From: Deltaproteobacteria bacterium
Lineage (GTDB): Bacteria > Myxococcota_A > Polyangia > Polyangiales > B10-G4
Direction of reading: 5' to 3'
NCBI GenBank assembly: GCA_003647065.1
Contig: QMMC01000005.1
Span: 1-44,180 of the forward strand
Length of the DNA stretch: 44,180 nucleotides
Of the stretch, positions 32,634 through 41,481 are shown one piece after another (within the stretch, counting starts at the first letter, position 1; the number at the start of each line of letters is the position of its first letter). The position numbers were made by a program, and so were the translations under genes. The notes below the pieces were generated by a model. It was given only the letters and a program-made list of their open reading frames with translations. It did not search any database and had not been told where the DNA came from.

Positions 32634-34804
32634 CTGAACGACCCGCGACCGTACCCTCAGAGGCCTTCTGGGATGACGACGACGCCGAATGGTGTTTGCC
32701 CGAGAAGGACGGTGAAGGCGAGTTCCACGGCCTGGTGAAGTGGTGGCGCCCCGACGGCACGCTGTGCTGCACGACGGACTACGTACACGGCACGCCCGAG
32801 GGCGCGTTTACGCGTTTTCACGAAAACGGTGAGGTGTCGCGAAAGGGCGTCTTCGAGGCGGGCACCCTGCACGGCCTCAACGTCTTTCACCGGTCGGACG
32901 ACGAGACGACGGAGAACTTCCCCCGCGGACTCGGGGACCAAGTCCGTCGGGCCGAGATGGACTACGTGCACGGCAGCGTCGTCGGGGCGCGCTGCTACGA
33001 CGCCTCGGATGCTTTGTGCATGGAGAACGGCGAAGCCTTTCCCGATACCCGACCCAACGGGGTCCCCGAAGAAGCCCATTTCCGCAAGCGGGAGGCCGAC
33101 GGAGAATACCGCTGGGTAGCGGGCACCGTCGCCGACCGGGGGGATGGGACCATCGCGCGGAAGGGGCCGTGGCGCTGGTGGACCCCAGAGGGCGTACTCG
33201 TCGAGGAGCAGGCCTACGCCGATGGAGAACTCGACGGCGTGGCCCGGGTCTTCGATGAGGACACGGGAAAGCTGACCAGCGAGGTCACCTGGCGCGCGGG
33301 CGAGAAACACGGCCTCGAGCGGACCTTCGACGAGGACGGAAACTTCGTCCACGAGATCGAATACGCCGAGGGTGAGAAGCGGTCCCGGGTCCGCGCCCTC
33401 GACGAGGACGAACGCGGTGATGGCCAGGCCGTGAGGGAGCGCTGCCAGCTCATCGATGACGACCCCACGGGGGTGGTCGAGTACCTCGACGCGGCGGGGA
33501 TGGTGACAGCGACCGTCGATGTCGGCCTCCCCGATGACCTCGAGGCGACCCAGCGCGTGCTCGGCGCGACGGCGGGCTTCGTCGCCCTCGCCGACGAGCT
33601 GGCGAAGGAGAAGAAGACCGGCGCGTCGGTCTTTGCTCTGGTGCGTGCCGTCGGCCGCGGAGAGGCACCGCCGGAACGACTGAAAGAGGCGGTCACAGCC
33701 CTCGCACGCCCCCTCTCCGAAGAAGCCGCGTTCGCAGTCACCCAGCGCTGCAATATGGTCGTCTCGAATATTCAGCGCTTTGGCGGCGGCCCCGACAAGT
33801 GCGTGAACCACCTCTTCGAGGGCATTCGTCTCGGTGGCCTGGCGTGGAGGTTGCTGCGCGTCGCCTCCGGCATCCTCGATGACATGGGCGAGTCCAGGAC
33901 CGCCCTCGAGGTCATCGATGCAGCGATCGCCGCGGCGCCCGCCGACGAGGCCGCGCCCTTCGAATATACCCGGGCCCTGGTGCGCGCGAGCATGGGTGAC
34001 AAAGCCGGAGCGTTCGAGTCGGTGACGACCTACGCCGCCCACGACGCGGACCACGCTGCGGGGCTCCGCGGATATCTCGTGGCGCTCTTCCCCGAGTGGG
34101 CTTTCTGGCCTGCCACGGATTCGCGCCGTCAGGGGACCGGCCGCATTGCCAAGCTGCTCACTCGGACAGGGCCCAAAGGCGTCCCTGACGTCGAGCCCTT
34201 CAGGATGGCCATTCAGAAGAGCGCGACCCGTTTGTCTCGACATCGCGCCCGTCTGGTCGAAGAGCTCGGGGAGGCGGACTGGCTGGTCCCCGACGTGAGC
34301 CATCTGCTGCCGGCGGGGGAAGTCGAGGTGCCGACCTCGGGAGACTTTTCGGGCGTCGGTATTCAGCACCTCTGCCGCCAGGAGTGGACCCGGCTCACCT
34401 GGCTCTGTCATTTCGCGGGCCTCGACGAACTCGGTCTGCCCGAAGAGATTACGCCGCGGGACGACCACGTCGCGCTCTTCCTGATCGGTGAGACGCGGTA
34501 CCTCATGGCCATCGAAGTGGACCCGACGGAGCACCTCGGCGGCCGGCTCTCGGCCGGCGATTACGCTGATGAAGCGAACTACGACAAGCTCATCGCGCTC
34601 ACCAAGGAACTCGCCGGCGCCTCTGAGTGGTTCGGGCTGAAGATGACCGACGTCGAAGACGCCCCCGACGCCAGCTTCCTGATCACCGACGACCAGGCGT
34701 TTCTGAGCGCCATGGGCTTCTTCAACGACACCTCCTTCGACCTCTTCACGGAGCGAGAAGGCGACGACGAGGAAGACGAAGAAGACGAAGAAGACGACGA
34801 GTAG
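32630..34804 (+). CDS. MORN/YwqK-like repeat protein with acidic C-terminal tail
   Basis: Repeated G.fHG.....W.pdG.l....Y..G...G-type units (FHGLVKWWRPDGTLCCTTDYVHGTPEGAFTRFHENGEVSRKGVFEAGTLHG); tail DDEEDEEDEEDDE. Confidence 0.8.
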   Translation: MTERPATVPSEAFWDDDDAEWCLPEKDGEGEFHGLVKWWRPDGTLCCTTDYVHGTPEGAFTRFHENGEVSRKGVFEAGTLHGLNVFHRSDDETTENFPRGLGDQVRRAEMDYVHGSVVGARCYDASDALCMENGEAFPDTRPNGVPEEAHFRKREADGEYRWVAGTVADRGDGTIARKGPWRWWTPEGVLVEEQAYADGELDGVARVFDEDTGKLTSEVTWRAGEKHGLERTFDEDGNFVHEIEYAEGEKRSRVRALDEDERGDGQAVRERCQLIDDDPTGVVEYLDAAGMVTATVDVGLPDDLEATQRVLGATAGFVALADELAKEKKTGASVFALVRAVGRGEAPPERLKEAVTALARPLSEEAAFAVTQRCNMVVSNIQRFGGGPDKCVNHLFEGIRLGGLAWRLLRVASGILDDMGESRTALEVIDAAIAAAPADEAAPFEYTRALVRASMGDKAGAFESVTTYAAHDADHAAGLRGYLVALFPEWAFWPATDSRRQGTGRIAKLLTRTGPKGVPDVEPFRMAIQKSATRLSRHRARLVEELGEADWLVPDVSHLLPAGEVEVPTSGDFSGVGIQHLCRQEWTRLTWLCHFAGLDELGLPEEITPRDDHVALFLIGETRYLMAIEVDPTEHLGGRLSAGDYADEANYDKLIALTKELAGASEWFGLKMTDVEDAPDASFLITDDQAFLSAMGFFNDTSFDLFTEREGDDEEDEEDEEDDE

Positions 34805-34851
34805 TCGCGGCGTTCACCGCGACTCCGAAATCCCGCTCGGGCCTCGGCGGG

Positions 34852-36513
34852 TCATGGTGCGATATCGAAGAGGCCCACTTCGTAGAGCGTCTGAGCGTAG
34901 GCGGTCAGGAGCGATCGGTGGGGGATGCGGTCGGTCATGTCGGCGGGCATCGTCTGCTCGTCGACCGCGCCGGTGGCCAGCTCCCACTGCCAGTGATTTC
35001 CCTCGGCGACGGGCATCACGATCTCGACCTCGGCAACCGGGCCACCGAGGCGTTGGTTTTCGAGGCGCACCTGCATGTCGTTGTAGGGCGTGGCGCCGCC
35101 GGCGCGCTCCAGCAGGGCGTGGAAGAGCCCGTTGCTGAGGGGCAGGTTCGCCCAGGTATCGGTGATGACCGAACGGAACGCCGTGTAGAGCACGTGCTGG
35201 GGAAGGTCCTCGCCGTGCTCTGCCCAGAATGCCTCGGCCTCGACTGTGGTGAGTGACCCGACCCCAGGGAGGTGGGCGACGAAGAACTCGGTCATGGTTG
35301 GAGCTGCGGCGATGTCATCCTCTGCGCCGATCCACGTCTCGAGGTCGGTTACGGGGATGCCCATGGTCATGGCGATGACGTTCATGAGGAACTCCGCTGG
35401 CCGGGGGCTCTGGGATGCGGCCCAGGCGCACGTCGGCTGGGCGACCGGCAGGATCCGATCACAGAACGACTCTGCTTCGCCGACGCCCCGGATGGCATCC
35501 GAGAGCAGGTCCGCAACCTCGGAGCCGTGGCTGGCGCCGTTCATGGTCATGACCGTTCGGGTGCGCGCGGCGATCTCGGGCATGGTGGCCAGGGTCTGGA
35601 GCACGTTCGAGGCTCCCTGGCTGTAGCCGATGAGGTGCAGGTCCACGGGGCCGACCTCGGCCTCGAGGGCGTCGATCGCCGCCTTGGCTCGGTCGGCGTT
35701 GACCGACGGCCGGACGAAGCTGCCCGTGTCGACGACGATCGTGTGCACACACGGCAGAGCGGCGTGGATGGCTTCAGCCTGCTGCTCGAACTCGCGCCGG
35801 TCCATCAACCGCACCACGCCGGGGAAGAAAACGATCGCCGAGTTCGTCGTGCAGGACCACCCGTCGACCGGCGGCTCGGCGGTGCGGGCGAGGGGAAACG
35901 CGTCTTCGTCGCCGACGTAGGCCGGGAAATGCTCGTCGAGGAAGCTCCCCGCCGCGGCGGGGTAGTTCGAGGGCGTCGCACCGTCTCCGAGCTCGGCCAC
36001 CCCGTTCCACACCAAGAGCGAGACGATCCGCTCCCGGAGATAGAGCTGGAAAGCCGGATCGCGGATGGCTCCGGCGTGGTCATCTGCGAGGGCGGTGGCC
36101 GCGGCGGTGCGAGCGCTCGGCACATCGCGCGCGTGCAGCGCTCCGCAGAGGGCGTCGGTGCGGCCCGGGGGGCATACGGCGGCTACGCTCGCGACCGCGG
36201 CGGCCTCGTCCACCGGGACGAAATCACAGAGGCCCGTCCAACGCAGCCACTCGCTGCAGAAGGCATCTGCCTTGCCGGGGTCCCGGAGGCCCTCGCAGCC
36301 TCCGGCGACGACTTCCTGGGCCGAGGTGCGAAACTCACCAATACAGCCCTCCGCCGGAAGAGCGGGGGCCGTCCCCGTGCACTCTTCGATGACTTCGACA
36401 GCGTCGAGACACATCTGGTCATCGGAGGCCTCGGGGGCGCACGACGCGAGCACGGCGACGAGGGCGATGGCGGTCATGGAGCGTTCCATGGGCAATCCGT
36501 TCGCAAGGCGCAT
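34852..36513 (-). CDS. Secreted alpha/beta-hydrolase-like protein
   Basis: Lipoprotein-like N-terminus MERSMTAIALVAVLASCAPEAS; nucleophile elbow LHLIGYSQGASNVLQTL (GxSxG). Confidence 0.7.
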   Translation of the reverse strand: MRLANGLPMERSMTAIALVAVLASCAPEASDDQMCLDAVEVIEECTGTAPALPAEGCIGEFRTSAQEVVAGGCEGLRDPGKADAFCSEWLRWTGLCDFVPVDEAAAVASVAAVCPPGRTDALCGALHARDVPSARTAAATALADDHAGAIRDPAFQLYLRERIVSLLVWNGVAELGDGATPSNYPAAAGSFLDEHFPAYVGDEDAFPLARTAEPPVDGWSCTTNSAIVFFPGVVRLMDRREFEQQAEAIHAALPCVHTIVVDTGSFVRPSVNADRAKAAIDALEAEVGPVDLHLIGYSQGASNVLQTLATMPEIAARTRTVMTMNGASHGSEVADLLSDAIRGVGEAESFCDRILPVAQPTCAWAASQSPRPAEFLMNVIAMTMGIPVTDLETWIGAEDDIAAAPTMTEFFVAHLPGVGSLTTVEAEAFWAEHGEDLPQHVLYTAFRSVITDTWANLPLSNGLFHALLERAGGATPYNDMQVRLENQRLGGPVAEVEIVMPVAEGNHWQWELATGAVDEQTMPADMTDRIPHRSLLTAYAQTLYEVGLFDIAP

Positions 36514-36634
36514 GCCCACGATAATTGCGTGCCGATCTGCCCCGGTCAACTCCTCCGCTATGGTACGCAGACCCCAGTTTCCGGCGACTCGAGTAGCCAC
36601 CGGAGACACCCGTTCCTGGCGCTGCGCCGCTGCC

Positions 36635-37177
36635 CTACTTCCACTTGATCGAGCAGCCCATCGAAGCCGCCACGTCGAAGTCGACAGGCTGGCCTTCGAG
36701 GGCTCGGTCGACGGCGGCGCGAAGGTCCCGGCGGGTGACGGCACCTTCGTCTTGCCAGCTGTCGTCGATGCGTCCGTTGTAGACGAGCTTCCGGCTCTCA
36801 TCGAAGACGAAGGGGTCCGGGGTGCACGCGGCGTCGTAGGCTCGGGCCACTTCCTGAGACTCGTCGTGGAGGTAGGGGAAGTCGAAGCCCTTTTCCCGGG
36901 CGCGCTCCTGCATCGCCTCGAAGGAGTCCGCCGGGTACCGCGCCCCGTCGTTCGAGTTGATCAGCACCAGCTGCGCTCGGCCTGCGTAGTCGCGGGCGAA
37001 GGCGACGAGGCGGTCTTCGCAGGCGATGGCGTAGGGGCAGTGGTTGCAGGTGAAGACGATGACCAGGACCTTCGCCTCTAACGACTCGAGGTCTCGGACC
37101 ACGCCGTCTACGCCGGGAAGGGAAAAGGCCGGCGCCTTCGTGCCGAGGGCCATGCCGTTGGATTGAACGAGGGACAT
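36635..37177 (-). CDS. Thioredoxin/AhpC-TSA-family redoxin
   Basis: GTKAPAFSLPGVDG, VIVFTCNHCPYAIACEDRL, DPFVFDESRKLVYNGRIDD. Confidence 0.88.
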   Translation of the reverse strand: MSLVQSNGMALGTKAPAFSLPGVDGVVRDLESLEAKVLVIVFTCNHCPYAIACEDRLVAFARDYAGRAQLVLINSNDGARYPADSFEAMQERAREKGFDFPYLHDESQEVARAYDAACTPDPFVFDESRKLVYNGRIDDSWQDEGAVTRRDLRAAVDRALEGQPVDFDVAASMGCSIKWK

Positions 37178-37243
37178 GGGAGGTTTTCTAGGGCGTCGGG
37201 CCGCGCATGTAAATCGCCGCCTGCTGCGTTCGTCGCCCCCGGA

Positions 37244-38398
37244 TCAGTAACCGCACTCGGCGGCGCGGATCAGGTTGTCGTATCGCATGCCGATCTGGCC
37301 GCCCACGAAGGCCCACCCGGAGGTGCCCCCGCCGAGCCCGATGCGGGTCACCGGGCCCATCGTCAGGCCGAAGCCGCAGCCGAAGGCGTTCGGGAATTGT
37401 CCTCCGACGACAATGTCGAGGATGGGCCCCGAGTCGAGGCCCCGGGGCTGAGGCCCGAGCACGGCGGAGTAGCCCGCGAGGACCTCGGCGAAGATCGGAA
37501 ACCAACGCGGGGAGCGCAGCCCGCCGAGGAGTGAGTAGACGACGCTCGGGTCCGCCTCGGGCTGGGCCAAGATCATCGCGTCGGCGGCGAGCTCGAGGAC
37601 GAGCCACTCGCCGACGGGAAAACCCAGGCCTAGCTGGGCGAGGCCCCCTGCCCCCGCCAGGTCGCCGAGGGAGGAACCGGCTGCACCCGAGGCCGACAGG
37701 ATGTACTCGACCTTCGGTCGCGTTCGCCGCGGAGGCGCCCCCTCGGGAAGCCGCGAAAGGACCTCGAAGCCCATATAGGTCGATACCAAAAACGCCCGAT
37801 AGTCCGAGGCCGCGCCCAGGCCTTGTTGGTACCGGAGCGCGATGCCGAGCTCGATGGCGGTGCCATGGGCTGGACGCGGGGAGCCTCGGCCCCGAAAAAG
37901 GTTGCCCGCCTGGCGTTCGAGGGAGACTTCGACCATCGGCCCGCTGGCGCCGACGCCGTCGACGATGAGCAGTGCGCCGGCGTCGAGGCCGAGGCGGAAA
38001 GCCTCGTGCCGAGCGGGCTCGGTGAAGAGCGTGAATCGGGGTCCGGCGGTGACGACGAAGGCCCCGAGGCCACTGGCGCTCGTCCCGTCGCCGGCCATGC
38101 CGCGGTGCGCTCCGCGTACGCCTACGCCGAACCAGGACGCGAGGGCGAGGTCTGCATAGAGCCCGATGCCGCTCGTCGCCTCGCTCAGCGGCGCTGCGTG
38201 CTCGGCCCACCCGAGCTGAAGCTCGACCCCGATTCGGATCGGCGGCGCCGCCGGGGGCCGGGCCCGGCAAGGGGGGGAAGGGTCCCCCGAGAACGCCGAG
38301 TCTCCATGACCCGCAACGCACTGGGCGCGGGCGTCCGCCGCGGGCCACGCCAGCGCCAGCGCAGACATCGCGAGCAGGACGAAGAGAGCCCGGCCCAT
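37244..38398 (-). CDS. Putative outer membrane/exported protein
   Basis: Signal peptide MGRALFVLLAMSALALAWPAADARAQC; repeated amphipathic beta-like strands. Confidence 0.7.
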   Translation of the reverse strand: MGRALFVLLAMSALALAWPAADARAQCVAGHGDSAFSGDPSPPCRARPPAAPPIRIGVELQLGWAEHAAPLSEATSGIGLYADLALASWFGVGVRGAHRGMAGDGTSASGLGAFVVTAGPRFTLFTEPARHEAFRLGLDAGALLIVDGVGASGPMVEVSLERQAGNLFRGRGSPRPAHGTAIELGIALRYQQGLGAASDYRAFLVSTYMGFEVLSRLPEGAPPRRTRPKVEYILSASGAAGSSLGDLAGAGGLAQLGLGFPVGEWLVLELAADAMILAQPEADPSVVYSLLGGLRSPRWFPIFAEVLAGYSAVLGPQPRGLDSGPILDIVVGGQFPNAFGCGFGLTMGPVTRIGLGGGTSGWAFVGGQIGMRYDNLIRAAECGY

Positions 38399-38401
38399 GG
38401 C

Positions 38402-38887
38402 TCAGTGGAGTTCGAGGCTCTCGATGGCTCGTTCGACGCGGGCCTCGGCTGCGTCGAATTGTTCGGTGCGGCCTCCCGTCTCGACCAAGTGGAGGTGGCT
38501 CTCGGTCACGAAGATCGTGACCCAGTACTTGAAGGGCGTGCCGTTCTGATCGCGGCCGAAGCGTAGCTGCGTGCCGGTCTGGCCACTGCCCGCGCGTACG
38601 TCCTTCGTGTCGAGGAGGGCATAGCCGCCGTTCATTCGGATCCGGCTCGTGATGGCCTCGACCCAGAACGCGAGGTCGCCCTCCGGGTCGTGTTCGATGG
38701 CGCGGACCGAGATGACGACCCCGTCGGCGCTGGTGAAGCGCGCGTCGTAGTTGGAGTTGTCCTCGTCGAGTTCGACGAACCCGTCGGGGGCAGTCATGGC
38801 GAAGCTGCTCCCGCATCCGGTGACGGCGAGGGCGAGGGCCAGGGCCAGGGCGAAGGTGAAGCCCAGAGAGAAGATTGCGTGTCTCAT
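38402..38887 (-). CDS. Small putative lipoprotein
   Basis: MRHAIFSLGFTFALALALALAVTGCGSS lipobox; start overlaps the stop of the upstream gene. Confidence 0.75.
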   Translation of the reverse strand: MRHAIFSLGFTFALALALALAVTGCGSSFAMTAPDGFVELDEDNSNYDARFTSADGVVISVRAIEHDPEGDLAFWVEAITSRIRMNGGYALLDTKDVRAGSGQTGTQLRFGRDQNGTPFKYWVTIFVTESHLHLVETGGRTEQFDAAEARVERAIESLELH

Positions 38888-39792
38888 CGGAGCCTCATCA
38901 GGTTCGACAGGCCCAGCTCTTCGAGCCAGGGGAAGGGCAAAGAGAACCCGTCCGGACCCGTCGGTTCGGTGGAGAGCGGTTGAAAGACGATGGTGATGGT
39001 CGAGAAGCTGATCTGGTCGGCGAGATGGCGCTGCCGTCCTTTGAAGCGCTCGATGATGTCCGTCAGCCGCTGAAGCTCACGCTCGATGGCGAGGGCATCC
39101 TCGACCGCGTCGGCGCGCTCCAGCAGTTGCTCGAGACGTGCACGCATCACCTCGGCGTTTCGGAGCCGAATGACGATGTCTCGAAACTCCTCGCCGACGT
39201 CTTGCACGTTCACTTCGCGGTGCAGTACGTCCCCGGCGCCCTCCACTCGGTCCACGGCTTGCTGAAAACGCGCCGCCGGGACCCGGAGCACGAGCTCGAC
39301 GTCAGTGCGGCGGGCGAGGAACGCCCCGAGCTCGGCGAATTGTTCGAGGATCGCGTCCTGAGTCTGGGTGACCTCGTAGACCCCCAGGTGGAAGCGCGCG
39401 GTGTAGATCAAGAGCGGTCCGCTCAGATCGACGCCGTCGGTGGCCTGCTGATCCGGGGCGCCCTGCCCTTGCTGGGGTGCGGCCTGCTGGGGTGCGGGGG
39501 TGTTTTGGGCCAACTGGGGCCGCGGCTCCATGAGCACGTCACCCTGCGGGAGGGCACCGTCCATCTCGGCGGATTCGAAGTTGTAGTCGCCGCCCCATCC
39601 ACCGCCCCCGGCCGGAGCGCTGGCTTGGACCGACTCGGCGACGGGTGCGTAGTCGCCGGACGGAGGCGCCATTGGCGCCGACCCACCCGAAGACCGGCTA
39701 TCCGATGCGCCCCCCGATTCCTCGTACGCGTAGCTATTGCTAGCGCATCCGAGGGCGATCCACCCCAAGACCACGATGCTCAATCGCTTCAT
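38884..39792 (-). CDS. DUF4349-like putative lipoprotein
   Basis: MKRLSIVVLGWIALGCASNS lipobox; GPLLIYTARFHLGVYEV...LRVPAARFQQAVDRVEGAGDVLHREVNVQDVGEEFRDIVIRLRNAEVMRARLEQLL...ISFSTITIVFQP pattern of DUF4349. Confidence 0.8.
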   Translation of the reverse strand: MKRLSIVVLGWIALGCASNSYAYEESGGASDSRSSGGSAPMAPPSGDYAPVAESVQASAPAGGGGWGGDYNFESAEMDGALPQGDVLMEPRPQLAQNTPAPQQAAPQQGQGAPDQQATDGVDLSGPLLIYTARFHLGVYEVTQTQDAILEQFAELGAFLARRTDVELVLRVPAARFQQAVDRVEGAGDVLHREVNVQDVGEEFRDIVIRLRNAEVMRARLEQLLERADAVEDALAIERELQRLTDIIERFKGRQRHLADQISFSTITIVFQPLSTEPTGPDGFSLPFPWLEELGLSNLMRLR

Positions 39793-39818
39793 ACGCCCCT
39801 CCGACGTTTTGGCCCGCC

Positions 39819-40977
39819 TTACGGTCTAGACCGTCTTGCCGGGAGCATACGCCGTTCTCCCAGCTTCGTGCTTGCCGCACGGCAAGTGAAGATCATTGGT
39901 GTTCTCGCGTACCCCACGGCCTCCTCGCGTACCCGGGCCTGGTGCCTGCGCTTGTTCGACATGAAGAGCTCTCCGTAATCGCGCACAGCTTCGAGGTCGT
40001 TGTGCGCGCGGCAGCGAAGTTCGACATTTGCGACAGAATGCCCACCGCCTTTTGCCCAGGCCTCGACGTGAGCAAACTCGACACGCCGGGTCTCGCCGCA
40101 TCGGCGACCATCCACGCTGACGAAGCCGCACCGTCCTTCATCGCGCTTCCATACCGTTCTCCGAACCGCAGCCGGAATGGCACGCACTCGCTCATCCGTC
40201 ATCGCATTAGTCGTATTAGTCGTCTTGCGAGCCCGTTCCGTGATCGCCGCCTTCCTCTTCAATGTTTGCTCGAGGAGAAGGCTGAGCGCACGCTGCACGA
40301 TCGCCGCGGGATCGCCGTTGGGTATCTGGTGCGCAAGAAGGTCCTGCAGTTGCCCGAGGTCGAGGTGGGCGCCTTCATCGATCGTGACGGTGAGCTTGTA
40401 CCGCTGCGGCGCGAGTGGCTCGGGGTCGGGGGAGCGTTTGGGACGCCGGGATTCAGCCGCCGCGCGTTCACTCGTGGCACATGAGGCCTGCGGCCCTTCG
40501 GCTATACGTTCCGTCGGAGTGAGAGTCACTTCAATCGCGCGCCGCGGGACCACGCGGACCCGTGAGGCGACGTCAGGCCTAGGCGCCAGCGACGCCCTCA
40601 GGTTGTCGATCTGTGCCAGGCTTTTGTGCTTGGCCTGCGCCAGTACGCTGGCGTGGTTTTCCTCTGTGAGCAGGGTCTTGAGCCGCAGGACTCCGCTCAT
40701 GTGGATTTCGCCGCGGCCGATCATCGAAAACACCAGCGGGAAACGATGCGCCAGCCGCGCGACACCGATGCGTTTCCCTGCCACCGGTTCCGACATGTGG
40801 AAGCGTTTCGTACACATGTCGAACATCGACGAGTACCCCCGCTCCGCCCAGGTTTGCCGCCGATCGATCTCGTCGATCATGCGTAGCAATTCGGTGTTGT
40901 GGCGGCAGTCGCGATCGACCGCCTGGCGCGAAGCGCTGCAGCAATACGTCGTCAGTCAAAGACGTCAGGAGTTCCAT
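39819..40977 (-). pseudogene. HNH endonuclease (DUF222-like N-terminal region), apparent frameshift
   Basis: Main frame encodes RTVWKRDEGRCGFVSVDGRRCGETRRVEFAHVEAWAKGGGHSVANVELRCRAHN. N-terminus MELLTSLTDDVLLQRF is in a different frame from ASRQAVDRDCRHNTELLRMIDEIDRRQTWAERGYSSMFD; shift near 40920-40935. Confidence 0.65.
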
Positions 40978-41162
40978 GCGAGTGAGACGCGCCGGAGCCC
41001 GACCGACTGACCGATTCGCCCCCATTCGCCTTCGACGACCCTTGCTTCGCCAACACGGAAACAGTCTCTCCAACTTCACACGCAACTGCAGGCCCGATCC
41101 GCCGACAAGGAGGCGAGCGGATGCGCCCGGGTGTGGTGTGCCGGATCAATCCAGGAGGACAT

Positions 41163-41468
41163 ATGGATCTGAAGAACATGACGCCACGGGAACTCGACGC
41201 GGAGATGCGCGCAGTTCTCGACGAACAGGCGCAGATGGCTCGCGAATCGTGCGAACCGATCGGGCGGTTGCTTCGTGCAGCACCGATCACCTTCTACGAG
41301 GCCGAGGGTCGAGGACGGCTTCGCATCGAGCTACCCGAAGCGACGATGGAGACACTCCGTGACCTCTGCGATGCGCTGACGGGGCTCGATGGGTACGAGC
41401 TCGAGGACGATCACCTCGTGGGCCTGCTCGCCCTCGCGGTTCTACGTGGGGGCCCGCTGCGTCCGTAG
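41163..41468 (+). CDS. Small hypothetical protein
   Basis: ATG preceded by AGGAGGA at suitable spacing; 101 aa, MDLKNMTPRELDAEMRAVLDEQAQ... Confidence 0.65.
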   Translation: MDLKNMTPRELDAEMRAVLDEQAQMARESCEPIGRLLRAAPITFYEAEGRGRLRIELPEATMETLRDLCDALTGLDGYELEDDHLVGLLALAVLRGGPLRP

Positions 41469-41481
41469 CGGAGCCCGCGCG

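Noticed and set aside
37188-38816. 542-aa minus-strand ORF overlapping 37244..38398
   Set aside because: Arg/Pro/Gly-rich shadow frame; the alternative frame has a signal peptide and a lipoprotein neighbour.
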